Notes under the pieces: generated by a model
Told to the model about the DNA's origin: nothing
Seen by the model: only the letters and a program-made list of their open reading frames with translations
Databases searched by the model: none
Made by a program: the position numbers and the translations under genes
Origin: Laguncularia racemosa
Taxonomy: Eukaryota > Streptophyta > Magnoliopsida > Myrtales > Combretaceae
DNA: 64,000 bases
Direction of reading: 5' to 3'
Assembly (NCBI GenBank): GCA_037954665.1
Contig: JBBMOL010000195.1
Coordinates: 650,740-714,739 of the forward strand
Shown here: one piece after another, positions 24,037 to 34,400 of the stretch
Numbering within the stretch: position 1 is the stretch's first letter
Layout: the number at the start of each line of letters is the position of its first letter

Positions 24037-24342
24037 TAGAATAGGATTTACATATTTAAATATTATTTTTTAAAATTATGTAAATATTATATCTATAAAA
24101 TATATTTTTATTATATATAAATTTTAGGAATATATAAAAATTCTAGACCGAAGGTATAAATTCGATCTATGCTTTTAATATATTTTGTATTAAAGATACA
24201 AATCAGTTTGAAATTTTTATATATTCTTAAAATCGCATACGTGGTTCATACCATCATGATCTATTTTAGAAATATATTTTATAAATATAATATTTATATA
24301 AATTTTTAAAAATATAATATTTAAGTATATAATCCGTATAGA
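24037..24342. mobile_element. Foldback MITE-like element
   Basis: The left arm from TAGAATAGGATTTACATA through the TTAAATATTAT and TATAAAATATATTT blocks is repeated in reverse complement by the right arm (24240-24342), with a loop of roughly 100 bp containing a second inverted pair around ATATATAAAAATT. Arms of over 80 bp make a long hairpin. The target duplication is unclear (possibly TA). Confidence 0.5.
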
Positions 24343-24855
24343 ATTGATTCTATTTCTAAGGGTTTGTCTTTGTTCCAGTGTCTTTTATAAGTCTAAAGAT
24401 TCTTTTAGTGAAACGGAAAATGTTAACGGTTATGCTTCGGGCTATAGGTATCTAACGTGCTGAGTGATTAAAGTCTTACAAGAACTAAAAATACATTTTA
24501 TTCATTCAAAGCTTGAATATCATGACAAACATATGGGAATATAATGCTTGTAAACATATTGTGTATTATTATATTTAAATTTTGCATAATGCATTTATAT
24601 GCCTATAGCGATGGGATTATGGTTGGGGCTATTGACTCCACTAAGATCTAAAAAAAAAAGTTATTAAAAGAGGTAAAAAGGATTATTTATGTTAAATTTT
24701 TAAACATTAAATTGTATGCTATACATATTAAAATCTTATAATCTAATGGTATAGATATTAGTGGGATAGATTAGAGTTGAATCCCCATTATAATAATTGG
24801 AAAACCAAAAATAGAAAAAAGAAAATTGCCATGCATCATGATTGTAATTTGCATG

Positions 24856-24860
24856 GTATT
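24856..24860. repeat. Possible target-site copy of the outer Tat element
   Basis: GTATT directly before the left LTR. GTATT also occurs at 47566-47570, 3 nt beyond the CA end of the right LTR, so it is a likely but slightly displaced duplication. Confidence 0.4.
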
Positions 24861-25315
24861 TGTTATTTGCCTAAATCAACCTATGACCCTATAGTCCATT
24901 TTATTTAAGCATGATCACAAAATCAGAAAGTACTTAAATTTGTTGGGATAAATTAGAAAAGTAATTTGATCCATTTGAAGAATATATTCTAAGTGGATAT
25001 TTCTTAATATAACTCTAAGTGGATATTTCTTAATATAACTAGGGGCATTTTTAGGACGATTTACTTACCTAAAATATCATGTCTTTACAACGTTATAAAA
25101 GAAGGTCTCTCCAATCAAGTAAGTTCTCTAATACCATCTATACACTTTGATTACCATACCTTCACGTTACTTCTTTGACTTGAGTGTTGGAGTCCAAGCA
25201 TCGAAGACACATCCAATGCCCCAATAGCTCATGTTTCTTTGTCTTGCAAGTTGGATCATGACAGCTTGAAGACTTAATTTAGTCTAAGATCACATTGGAG
25301 CAAGAATAACAATCA
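24861..25315 (+). repeat. 5' LTR of the outer Tat element
   Basis: 455 bp, TGTTATTTGCC...AACAATCA. It carries a perfect 26-bp tandem duplication (24989-25014 and 25015-25040) that the other LTR lacks, which alone explains the length difference (455 against 429). Confidence 0.8.
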
Positions 25316-25320
25316 ATAGT

Positions 25321-25334
25321 TGGTGCCCACTGCC
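25321..25334 (+). other. Primer binding site of the outer Tat element
   Basis: TGGTGCCCACTGCC, 5 nt after the LTR. Its form is like the TGGCGCCCAC-type primer sites of Tat elements; the exact tRNA is not determined. Confidence 0.55.
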
Positions 25335-25399
25335 TCAAGATTAACTACGATTATAGCTAGCATAAGATTTAGAAGAAACTTTGGCAAGCATGTCCTTAA

Positions 25400-25910
25400 T
25401 GACCACAACCCATTAAGTACTAAAAACAACCACCCTCCAACACACTAGCACCATCTCTTGCACAACAAGGGATTAAAGGGAGGGCTGTGAAACTTGAAAG
25501 ACAAATTGTTGATTTAGTGGCTAAAGATTGTTGTTTGAAAGATTAGGTTAGCAAAATCAATGAGTGGTTCTAAGAGACTAGGTTAACAAAATCAATGAGC
25601 ACTTCTAATGACATTCACATCTATGAAGTGAGTATAAGGGCAATAGTGTTTCATAACATAATGGAAATGCATTGCCAAATCCAATTAGAGCCCCTAATCC
25701 CAGGAGCAAACAACATAACGACCCCATAGAGCATTTGAGCTATTATACAACCTAGACAAACCTCAACATCTCTAACATCATCGCTTGCAAGGCCTTACTA
25801 GGAATACTAAAGAAAGTGACACGTACATGGTTCTAAGGCCTTAAGCTAAATTCTATTTCTAATTTTTGAGAGTTTGTCATGCAATTCTACTAGTACTTTT
25901 TGATGAGCAT
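25400..25910 (+). pseudogene. Outer-element gag remnant, left half
   Basis: The frame leading to the insertion point reads T-W-F-stop-G-L-K-L-N-S-I-S-N-F and ends F-L-M-S at 25910. The same frame resumes after the inner element (38610 on) with M-I-L-E, which proves the insertion split gag. In the family this block is the W-F-x-x-L-x-x-x-S-I part of the Retrotrans_gag domain. Confidence 0.75.
25906..25910. repeat. Target-site duplication of the Athila insertion, left copy
   Basis: AGCAT, identical to 38605-38609 at the other end. Confidence 0.95.
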
Positions 25911-26820
25911 TGTTGATTAAATCGCAATCACACAAATTAAAATCCTTTTTACTCCGACTCTTTCTTGCGATCAATTAGGCAAGTGCACCTATCGATTACA
26001 GTAGTATAGAGTTTAAGCACGGATATCGTTCCCTCAGGGATCTACAAGTACTAATACTAACCTCAAACCGACTATCTAACCGCACAATTTCGAGGTGAAT
26101 TGATTTAACCAAATTACCTAAATTAAACTAAATTATCTAATAGAAATGAAATCAATGGATATCAAACAATGAGTTAAATTATCAAATTCAATGTTCCAAC
26201 GCATACCCCACTCTTACTACTCATCTAATTACTATGCAACTTCAATCCTTAGAAAACTAATTAATGAATACTGATTATCTCTGATCCGCGGGGCATCTAA
26301 CACTAAGTCAATGTTTCTTCCAAAATCACTAACTCCTAATTCGAACCGTATTAACAAAGATCCCTCTTTTATTAACAACAATCAGAATTGCATGATTATA
26401 CTACGGAAAACTTATGCTTTCTATCCCTAGATTGCATACAAGCCTTTTCATCCGATGTATGATCTATTCAAATAAGAGATTTCCCAATCAACTTATCAGA
26501 AATCAATGTAATCTAATGCTGGCCAAACATCAAATCAACAATATATAATAAACAACATAGATGAAATCAGAGATGCTCAATCGTCATTAATTTTGCAATA
26601 AACCCAATGTTACATGGTAATCAAACTTTCGTAAGATTCGGGTACGAAATAATTAGCTACACATGGTTCTCAAGGAATAACAAAACGAAATAATCAAATC
26701 CATGTGTGAAACACTTCTAGAATTAAAGCTCGAAAATTCCTTTGGCTGCAGTTGTTCTCCCAAAATTCCAGTACGTGTTTTCTGCCTTCTCTCTCTTCTT
26801 TCTCTCTCTTCAAAGACGAC

Positions 26821-26828
26821 TATTTATA
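26821..26828 (-). promoter_or_regulatory. TATA box of the 3' LTR copy
   Basis: TATAAATA on the minus strand, in the context CCTAGGTATAAATAGTCG, identical to the 5' LTR copy; a GA/CT-rich leader follows. Confidence 0.65.
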
Positions 26829-26911
26829 CCTAGGGTAGCTTCCTCTCTGGCGTGTAGAAGATATCCTTCAAATATGGACGAAAGATTTAAAGATATCTTT
26901 CCCTCGATAGA

Positions 26912-27240
26912 CACACGGTCATACTACACGGGCGTGTAGATAAACCGTGTATCTCTTCGAGTTAGTGAACTCTGGGCGTGTATATCCCACACGGCCGTTT
27001 GCAATAGCCGTGTATATCTCTGTCTTCTTTGTTCTTCGTACACGGTTGATTACACGGGTGTGTAACTCAACCGTGTGTCCTCCTCAATGTGTTACTATGC
27101 ACGGTTGGCTTACACGGGTGTGTATTCCAACCGTGTACTGGTCTGTCCTGAAAACTCCTCTTCCACGCTGCTACACGGGCGTGTATCCGAACCGTGTAAT
27201 CTCCTGATTCCTTCACACGGCCGTTTATAAAACCGTGTGA
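26912..27240. repeat. ACACGG/CGTGT palindrome array, 3' LTR
   Basis: Five to six modules spaced about 55-70 bp. The typical module has an outer arm ACACGGT, an inner perfect or near-perfect palindrome TACACGGGCGTGTA (or TACACGGGTGTGTA), and an outer arm AACCGTGT; two modules use CACACGGCCGTTT. Spacers between modules are unrelated pyrimidine-rich text. Confidence 0.85.
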
Positions 27241-27447
27241 CTTCCTTTAACTTCAAAGCATTCCCTTTTTATTTGCTTTTATCTCCAATTCGTCTTGAAT
27301 TTAAGTGCTTTTCATCAAATCATCCTTTTCCACTCCTGAACATGAAATATAAATCAATTAAGCATCATAATCTTATATTTTCACGCCCAATTATCTCAAA
27401 AATTGACTTAATCATCTTCAATTATAAGAGTTAAAATAGATTTATCA

Positions 27448-27460
27448 AATTTCCCCACAC
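27448..27460 (-). other. Polypurine tract of the Athila element
   Basis: The minus strand GTGTGGGGAAATT lies directly before the 3' LTR start TGATAAATC. Such a tract primes plus-strand DNA synthesis. Confidence 0.7.
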
Positions 27461-28870
27461 TTAAGCATTTGCTTATCCTCAAGCAAATTACACATATGGA
27501 AGTCTCAATTCTCAGAATTCTTAAAACTCAGGAAGAAATTCAATCATTAACCCCACTTTATACCAGGATAGCCACCATTTTCCATAATTCGCCTTTCTTA
27601 TCACTCAATCTTATTAAGCACTTGTATTCAAAATACCAATAGTAGATTTCCAGTATTAATCCAAGTAAGTGAAACTTTTACCCTTTATCATTTAACCAAA
27701 AATCTCAAAGTTAAGATCAGACTTACAATCATAGAACTCAGGCATATACATCCACTTATTTCCTGGATCTTTTTCCCTTTTTGGATTGGGAGTTCAACCT
27801 TTTAATACCTTTTCTTAGTCAATTAACCCATGTAACGAACTTTTAATCGATAATCCCGGGCTCGTCACCCAAGTTAACAGACGTTATCCCCTCAAGCATA
27901 GATGGCGTCCCTCGGATTTACTTGTTCGGGTTGAATTAACTAATCAATCCCTTCTCTCTCTCTCTTTTTTTTTTTTTTAGTGAATAAGAGCGGTTTCCTT
28001 GGCTAGTAGTCCCAGACCAGACGATCTTAGGCTACTAGGTTTTAAGATACCCCTTCGAACCTCTACCACTCGAATCCAAATATTCTAATTTAAAGCCTCA
28101 TTTAGTTCAGTTTTCTCGGATTTTACTCATAACCCTTGTAGCGAGCTTTTAGCCAATGATCCCGAGTTCATCACCCAAGTCAATAGATGTTATTCCCCCG
28201 AAAGGGCACCCCTCGGACTTAATTACTCGAGTTAATGGGATCCACTTCTGAACTATTTGTTATTGTTCATCATCATTTTTTTTTTTTTAAATTCATCAAA
28301 TTACTCCCAATTTGTGTTCTATTCCATTATTTTTGTAGGGGAAAGTCACCAAGCTATAAGTATCACTTGTTCCTTCATTCAAGATCACAAAATCAAATCC
28401 TAAATCTGAAATGAAAGCCTAAATAACAAGTAAGTCTCCCTCACATGGATACCATACTATAACTCTAAAAAGGTAAAGAGAATACAAAATAAGAGAATAA
28501 TACAAAATTTGAAAAATTTCCCATGAAATAGCTGCCTATACAAGTGGAATTTTATGTTTCCTGAGCAACTATTTCTCATCATCATTAAGCTTCCAAATGT
28601 TACTTAAACAAGGGAAATTGAGCATTTAAAAGTTCATAAGTTCATTGCTCTTGTGATATCTTTCTGTTCTTTCTATTCCCTTTCCCACACTTAAAATCAG
28701 ACATTGTCCCCAATGTCTGCCCACAAAGTACACTAAGGAAAGAAAATAGAAACAATAAAGGAAGAAAGAAAAATGAAACTCCCCTGAAATCTATAAGTGG
28801 CAAGTCATTCACAGGGGAAACTCCATTAAAGTGCAAAATCCTCGAATCATCCTTTTGAGATCATCAGCTT
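27461..28870 (-). other. 3' spacer of the Athila element, with a duplicated segment
   Basis: Non-coding between the third ORF and the polypurine tract. A segment of roughly 100 bp occurs twice in the same orientation, 27835-27940 and 28135-28238, sharing TCACCCAAGT, AGA-GTTAT-CCCC and CCCTCGGA words. Poly-T runs at about 27964-27980 and 28276-28290 follow each copy, suggesting a 300-bp tandem duplication. Confidence 0.65.
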
Positions 28871-30163
28871 TCAACATTCAATCAGCACCAGCGAAAGTCT
28901 AAATGGGTATAGATAAAATCCTGGTCTGTGGGGGCTTTCCTCTGATGGAGCAGGTGGAGCAGAAGACGATCCTCCCTCAATATGCCTCTGTCGGCTGATC
29001 GGTTCGGAAGGGATCACGTCTTCTTCGCTTGAGCTGGCACAGGAAGAGAACTGAATGTTTAACTTCTCACCAAGCTTGGTGAAGCAATCGATTAAAAACT
29101 TCTTCAGTCCCTTCTGCCGTTTTTCCATCTTAGTGATCTTCTGCTTCATCATCTTCTGGCTTTTCTTTATCTCTCCCACATCACGCGATAGCTGAGAAAC
29201 CAGCTCTAGCATCTGCACATGGCCGGAAGGTTTAGCCTGCAGTTGTGGTTCCTCTTCTTCCTCTTCCCCTATCTCCTCTTCAGCGCCAGCGTCAATTGGT
29301 TGGAAATTCCAATCGCTTAATATCCTAGCCTTAAGCTTCAGAGATCGCCCAATGAAATCACTAGGTGCTCGAAATGGGAATAGACCCAGATTTTTCAAAA
29401 TTCTAATAATTAAAGCACTTAGGAAAACCCCTTTCAGTCCTTTCTCTGCCTGACGCTGAAGACAAAAAGCGGCAAAAACACCCACATTGACGCGGGTTCC
29501 AGTATGCATGGCCCATAACTGAAATAAGTCTCTGGCGTTAACAACGCCCTCTAAATCGATCCTACCAGTGGTAGAGCGAGCTATAATGTAATGTAGGATA
29601 TGATATACTCTATTTCTCAGTTGAGAGGCCTTGGTGTGAGAGGCACTGTAGGCACCAATACCATACCGAGTCCATAAAGAGATAGAGTTCGCTGGGCCCC
29701 ACGAAACCGGAAGGGCGCGAAACTCAGGGGTTTGAAGAAAACCCCCATCATAGATGCCCATAGCCTCTATGAACTCAGTCATAGACATCTTATGGTACTC
29801 ACCTTGGGCCAAAAACTCAACTTTGTTTCTTACACCAGCATTCATTGTTCCTGAGATCTTGAAGGTGGCTAAGAAAGTAAGAATTAACTCCTCGTATAAG
29901 TCTTCTTCGATCATGAACAGGTGAAACCAGGCTCGGTCAGCTAAGAGCCTCTCAAATTGTTGGACCAACCCAAATCTTCTCAAAACGTCCCAGTCCAACA
30001 CCACATTCGGTTTGATGACCTTTTTCGACTTATATAGGGTAAAGAGTTCTTTATCCTTCTCTCGAATATTTACAGGGTATCGAAGAGCTTCAGATTGGCT
30101 TGAACTACCCGTTTCGGATCGGCTTCTTTTCTTCTTTTGAGCAACAGTCTTGATGCGTGGCAT
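28871..30163 (-). CDS. ATHILA-family ORF (third ORF of the element)
   Basis: 430 codons, uninterrupted, with ATG at 30163 directly after a splice-acceptor-like CAG. It is recognised as the ATHILA ORF-1 family of plant Athila elements by the long conserved body (residues about 45-285, including W-F-H-L-F, W-G-P-A-N-S-I-S-L-W-T-R-Y-G and N-V-G-V-F-A-A-F). Around it are a basic, nuclear-signal-like N-terminus (K-K-K-R-S-R at 10-15), an acidic run (294-305) and a Lys-rich probable coiled coil (316-370). No signal peptide or clear membrane segment is visible, so I do not call it envelope. Its function is unknown. Confidence 0.85.
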   Translation of the reverse strand: MPRIKTVAQKKKRSRSETGSSSQSEALRYPVNIREKDKELFTLYKSKKVIKPNVVLDWDVLRRFGLVQQFERLLADRAWFHLFMIEEDLYEELILTFLATFKISGTMNAGVRNKVEFLAQGEYHKMSMTEFIEAMGIYDGGFLQTPEFRALPVSWGPANSISLWTRYGIGAYSASHTKASQLRNRVYHILHYIIARSTTGRIDLEGVVNARDLFQLWAMHTGTRVNVGVFAAFCLQRQAEKGLKGVFLSALIIRILKNLGLFPFRAPSDFIGRSLKLKARILSDWNFQPIDAGAEEEIGEEEEEEPQLQAKPSGHVQMLELVSQLSRDVGEIKKSQKMMKQKITKMEKRQKGLKKFLIDCFTKLGEKLNIQFSSCASSSEEDVIPSEPISRQRHIEGGSSSAPPAPSEESPHRPGFYLYPFRLSLVLIEC

Positions 30164-30760
30164 CTGAAAAGGGAAATAAGCAGAACCTGATCATACCAAG
30201 AATAAAAGAGTCTAAAACAAACAAAGCCCGTAGGTAATACATCAAATAACCACATTGCAAACAAGGGACTCCACCATTAGCATCACGGAAGCACGCAAAA
30301 TCATCAAAATTAAGGTTCACAGTATCATACATGGTTCTTGGGCACGGGAGTGTATTGTAGCCGTGTATATCAGAAAATCCTCGCCAAAATTTGAAAAACA
30401 ACTCATAAACGGCCGTGTATTGCAAGAAATTACGAGAGAATCATCAATCACATTCACTAATGGTGCTTAAAGCAAAAATCCCTTTAGCATGCAATCCAAA
30501 ATACGTTCCAATCACAAAGGATCACGCATGAACGGTTCGAAACCCTAGATTTTCTAATCCAAACAGCGATCGAGCAATGGAGAATGGAAAAACTTCACAA
30601 ATCGCATGAAAAACATCATCTATACTCAGATAAAAAAAAGCCCTAAGGTTTCATTATCCTCCACATGTCATAACATGCCACATTCACATGGAAATCTGAC
30701 ATTGAGTGAGAAAATAGAGAGGGAAGCAAGAGAAAGGAAAAAGAATGAGAAAGATCTTAC
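30164..30760 (-). other. Candidate intron in front of the ATHILA ORF
   Basis: The donor GACAAG/GTAAGATC at 30761/30760 matches the plant consensus; the acceptor TTTCCCTTTTCAG ends at 30164, immediately before the ATG. 597 bp. Splicing would place the ATG at the very start of exon 2. Inferred from sequence only. Confidence 0.5.
30337..30421. repeat. Two further CACGG/CGTGTA motifs between pol and the ATHILA ORF
   Basis: A GGCACGGGAGTGTATTGTAGCCGTGTA module and a short AAACGGCCGTGTA core, isolated copies of the palindrome type of the main array, lying inside the candidate intron. Confidence 0.6.
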
Positions 30761-30879
30761 CTTGTCAAAGAAATGGGAGAGGGAAACCAACAAGGGAATG
30801 GAAAGGGAATGATGTATAGAGAGAAAAGATATGTAGATGAGAGTGTACTGAAAATGAGGGGTACGGTTATCAAAAAGGG

Positions 30880-30887
30880 TATAAATA
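30880..30887 (-). promoter_or_regulatory. TATA-like box next to the internal palindrome array
   Basis: The minus strand reads TATTTATA within CAGGTATTTATACCC, just downstream of the array, followed by CT-rich leader-like sequence and the splice donor at 30760. The plus strand reads TATAAATA at the same place, so an antisense promoter is the alternative. Confidence 0.4.
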
Positions 30888-30892
30888 CCTGA

Positions 30893-31259
30893 ACACACAC
30901 GGTCCCCATACACGGGCGTGTAATGCGCCTGTGTATAGGCCTAAGCTGCAAAAGCACGGGTATAACACACGGCCGTGTTATACAACCGTGTACCCCTCTG
31001 ACTTCTAGTTAGAAAACTTACCTCTCATACATGGTCTGATACACGCCCGTGTGTACTGACCGTGTATTCCTCTGTGGCTCGCTCCCCATACACGGATTTG
31101 ATAAACGGCCGTTTCCCTTAGCCGTGTCTACCTTGTTCAAAATTTCCTTGTATACACGGTCAGGACACACGGGCGTGTGTTGTGACCATGTATTACTCTG
31201 TGGGTCACCGTTCTCTCTACACGGGCGTGATACACGCCAGTGTATTTAATCCGTGTGTC
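30893..31259. repeat. ACACGG/CGTGT palindrome array, internal copy
   Basis: Six modules with cores such as TACACGGGCGTGTA (30909-30922), ACACGGCCGTGT, ACACGCCCGTGT and ACACACGGGCGTGTGT, flanked by arms like ACACGGT and ACCGTGTA. The spacers again are CCTCTG-type pyrimidine text as in the LTR array, pointing to common origin. Confidence 0.85.
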
Positions 31260-31476
31260 TCCTGAAGGTTAAAATTTTCCTTCTCTTGATTATTTCTTGA
31301 AGTCCATCTCCTCAAAAAGCTTCTTCATAAATACTCCTCTGCAAAACTTTGGAAAAAGAAAAACAGATATGGTGATAACTCAAAACAAAAATGAAACTTA
31401 CCTAATTGCATGGGTTGCCTCCCATCAAGCGCTTGTGTTTAACGTCGTTTGCTCGACGAAATGAAGCTCCTTGTGA

Positions 31477-34400
31477 TTAAGTCACCAGAGGGTGGAGTCT
31501 AAACTCCTCTTGGCCCTCTTTCTCCCCTTGAGTCCCAAAATACAGCTTCAGGCGCTGTCCATTTGCCTTGAAAGTGTGCCTATCCGGGTGTTCCAATTCC
31601 GCAGCTCCATGGGGAAAGACTTTGTGTACTTTGAATGGTCCAGACCATCGCGATCTCAACTTGCCCAGAAAAAGTTTCAGCCGCGAGTTGAACAAGAGAA
31701 CGTGATCTCCCTCACGGAATTGTTTCGAATGATGAATCCGCTGGTTGTGATACCTCTTCACCTTCTCTTTATAAATGCGCATGTTATCATAGGCCATCGC
31801 GCGCCATTCATCGAGTTCGTTCAACTGAAACTTCCTCTGTTTTCCAGCAGCTTCTAGATCCATGTTGAGAGTACGCATAGCCCAAAAAGCTCGATGTTCC
31901 AACTCCACTGGCAGGTGGCAAGCTTTCCCAAACACTAGTCGGTATGGAGTGGTACCCAAAGGAGTTTTGAATGCAGTCCTGTAGGCCCACAATGCATCGT
32001 CTAGTTTTTCCGACCAGTCCCTTCGGTGGTGCTCCACTGTCTTTTTAAGAATTCTTTTGAGTTCACGGTTTGAAACTTCCACTTGACCACTCGTCTGAGG
32101 ATGATAGGGGGTTGCTAATCTATGGGTGACTCCATACCGCTTCAGCACTTTCTCCAATTGCACATTACAGAAACGTGTTCCCCTATCGCTAATTAAAGCC
32201 TGTGGTGCTCCAAACCTAGAAAAAAGTTTCTTTAAGAATTTCACCACTACTCTGGCATCATTGGTGGACAAAGCTTGGGCTTCTACCCATTTGGACACAT
32301 AATCCACTGCCACGAGTATATACTTATTCCCGAAAGAATTTGGGAAAGGGCCCACGAAATCGATCCCCCACACGTCGAAGATCTCACACTCCAAAATGAA
32401 GTTCTGGGGCATCTCATCACGTTTTGATATACTACCCACACGTTGGCACCTGTCACATGTCTTCATAAAACTGAAGGAGTCTTTGAATATACTTGGCCAA
32501 TAAAATCCGGATTCTAAAACCTTGTGGGCTGTCCGATTCACACTATAATGACCGCCAGTTGGCCCGGTGTGACAGTGCTTCAAAATCTCTTGCCCTTCTT
32601 GCTCGGTTACACATCGTCTAATCACTTGATCTGCACAAACACGAAACAAGAATGGTTCCTCCCAAAAATAGTGCTTTAACTCAGCAAAGAACCGCTTCTT
32701 TTGCTGAGGTGTTTTGTCACTAGGGAGTACTTTGCAAACAAGATAGTTAGCAAAATCAGCAAACCAAGGATCAGAAGTGTCACTTACCTCGTTAATCTGA
32801 TAAAGTCTTTCCTCTGGAAAAGCATCATCAATCTCATCTTCATCCAATTTCTCCAAATGCGGGTTCTCCAATCGAGAAAGATGATCAGCAGCTAGATTCT
32901 CCGCTCCCTTTTTATCCCGAATCTCCAAATCGAATTCTTGGAGAAGCAATATCCACCGAATGAGTCGCGGTTTGGCATCTGTCTTAGATAATAAAAACCT
33001 GAGAGCTGAATGGTCAGTGTAAACAATTACCTTAGACAAAATTAAATAAGACCGAAACTTGTCAAAAGCAAAAATTATAGCAAGAAGTTCCTTTTCGGTC
33101 GTGGTGTAGTTCTCTTGAGCACCTGTGAGGGTCTTACTAGCATAATAAATAGGCTGAAAGTGCTTGTCCCTCCTTTGTCCCAAAACCGCTCCAACAGCAA
33201 AATCACTTGCATCACACATTAATTCGAAAGGGAGATCCCAATCAGGAGCCACCATGATAGGTGCTTTGGTCAACAATTCCTTAAGCTTATTGAACGCTTG
33301 AAGGCATTCATTGGTGAATTCATAAGGTATGTCCTTTTCTAATAACCGTGTCAACGGACGGGCTATTTTAGAGAAGTCCTTAATGAACCTTCTATAAAAG
33401 CCAGCATGCCCAAGGAAACTCCGAATGGCTCTTACTGAAGAAGGTGGTGGAAGTTTTGCAATTGTGTCCACCTTAGCATTATCCACTTCGATTCCTCTAT
33501 GAGAAATTTTATGGCCTAGAACAATACCCTCCTTCACCATGAAGTGACATTTCTCCCAATTCAAAACCAGATTTGTCTCTTCACATCGAATCAACACTCT
33601 CTCCAAATTATTGAGACAAGAATCAAAGGAATCACCAAAGACGGAGAAATCGTCCATAAAGACTTCCATAATGTCCTCTACCAAATCCTCAAAGATGGCT
33701 AGCATACACTGCTGAAACGTAGCCGGTGCGTTGCATAACCCAAAAGGCATGCGCATATATGCGAAAGTACCGTAGGGACAGGTAAAGGTAGTCTTTTCTT
33801 GGTCCTCAGGAGCGATTTGGATCTGAAAATATCCCGACATACCGTCTAAAAAACAGTAGTATAGATGTCCTGCTAACCGCTCTAGCATTTGATCCACAAA
33901 AGGGAGGGGGAAGTGATCCTTACGAGTTGCCTCATTCAGCCGTCTATAATCGATGCACACTCGCCATCCCGTAACAGTTCTCATGGGTATCAATTCGTTC
34001 CTTTCATTGGGGACCACAGTCATTCCCCCTTTCTTGGGTACCACTTGTACAGGGCTTACCCAAGAACTGTCGGAAATAGGGTAGATTAACCCTACATCCA
34101 AGAGCTTAATCACCTCCTTCTTGACCACTTCTTTCATGTTAGGGTTTAACCTTCTTTGAGGTTGCACCACAGGTTTGAAATCCTCCTCCAACAGGATCTT
34201 ATGGGTGCAAAACGAAGGACTAATACCCTTTATATCAGATATCTTCCAAGCAAGAGCACTCTTGTGCTCCTTCAAGACCCTTAGTAAGCTATCCCTTTGC
34301 TCCCTTATCAGACCAGCTGAAATAATGACAGGGAGTGTAGAGTCGGCCTCCAAAAAGGCATATTCAAGGTACTCAGGGAGTTGCTTCAACTCAAGTTCTG

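Larger units (their letters stand above)
25911..27447 (-). repeat. 3' LTR of the Athila element
   Basis: 1537 bp; in the + orientation it starts TGTTGATTAAATCGC and ends AGATTTATCA. Relative to the 5' LTR it lacks 40 bp (after 26402), 12 bp (after about 27175, between short ACACGG repeats) and 1 bp (26870s). It carries the palindrome array (26912-27240) and TATA box (26821-26828). Confidence 0.95.

Noticed and set aside
24151..24260. Short inverted pair in the centre of the 24.0 kb MITE as a microRNA precursor
   Set aside because: The pairing is part of the foldback element and is almost entirely A/T; nothing specific to a microRNA.
26947..27207. Open frame of 86 codons repeated in the other LTR (38092-38328)
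   Set aside because: It lies over the palindrome array of the LTR U3 and is conserved only because the LTRs are copies; translation is low-complexity and on the opposite strand to the element.
28871..30163. Calling the third Athila ORF an envelope gene
   Set aside because: No signal peptide, no transmembrane segment and no cleavage site visible; it fits the ATHILA ORF family, which has no proven envelope role.
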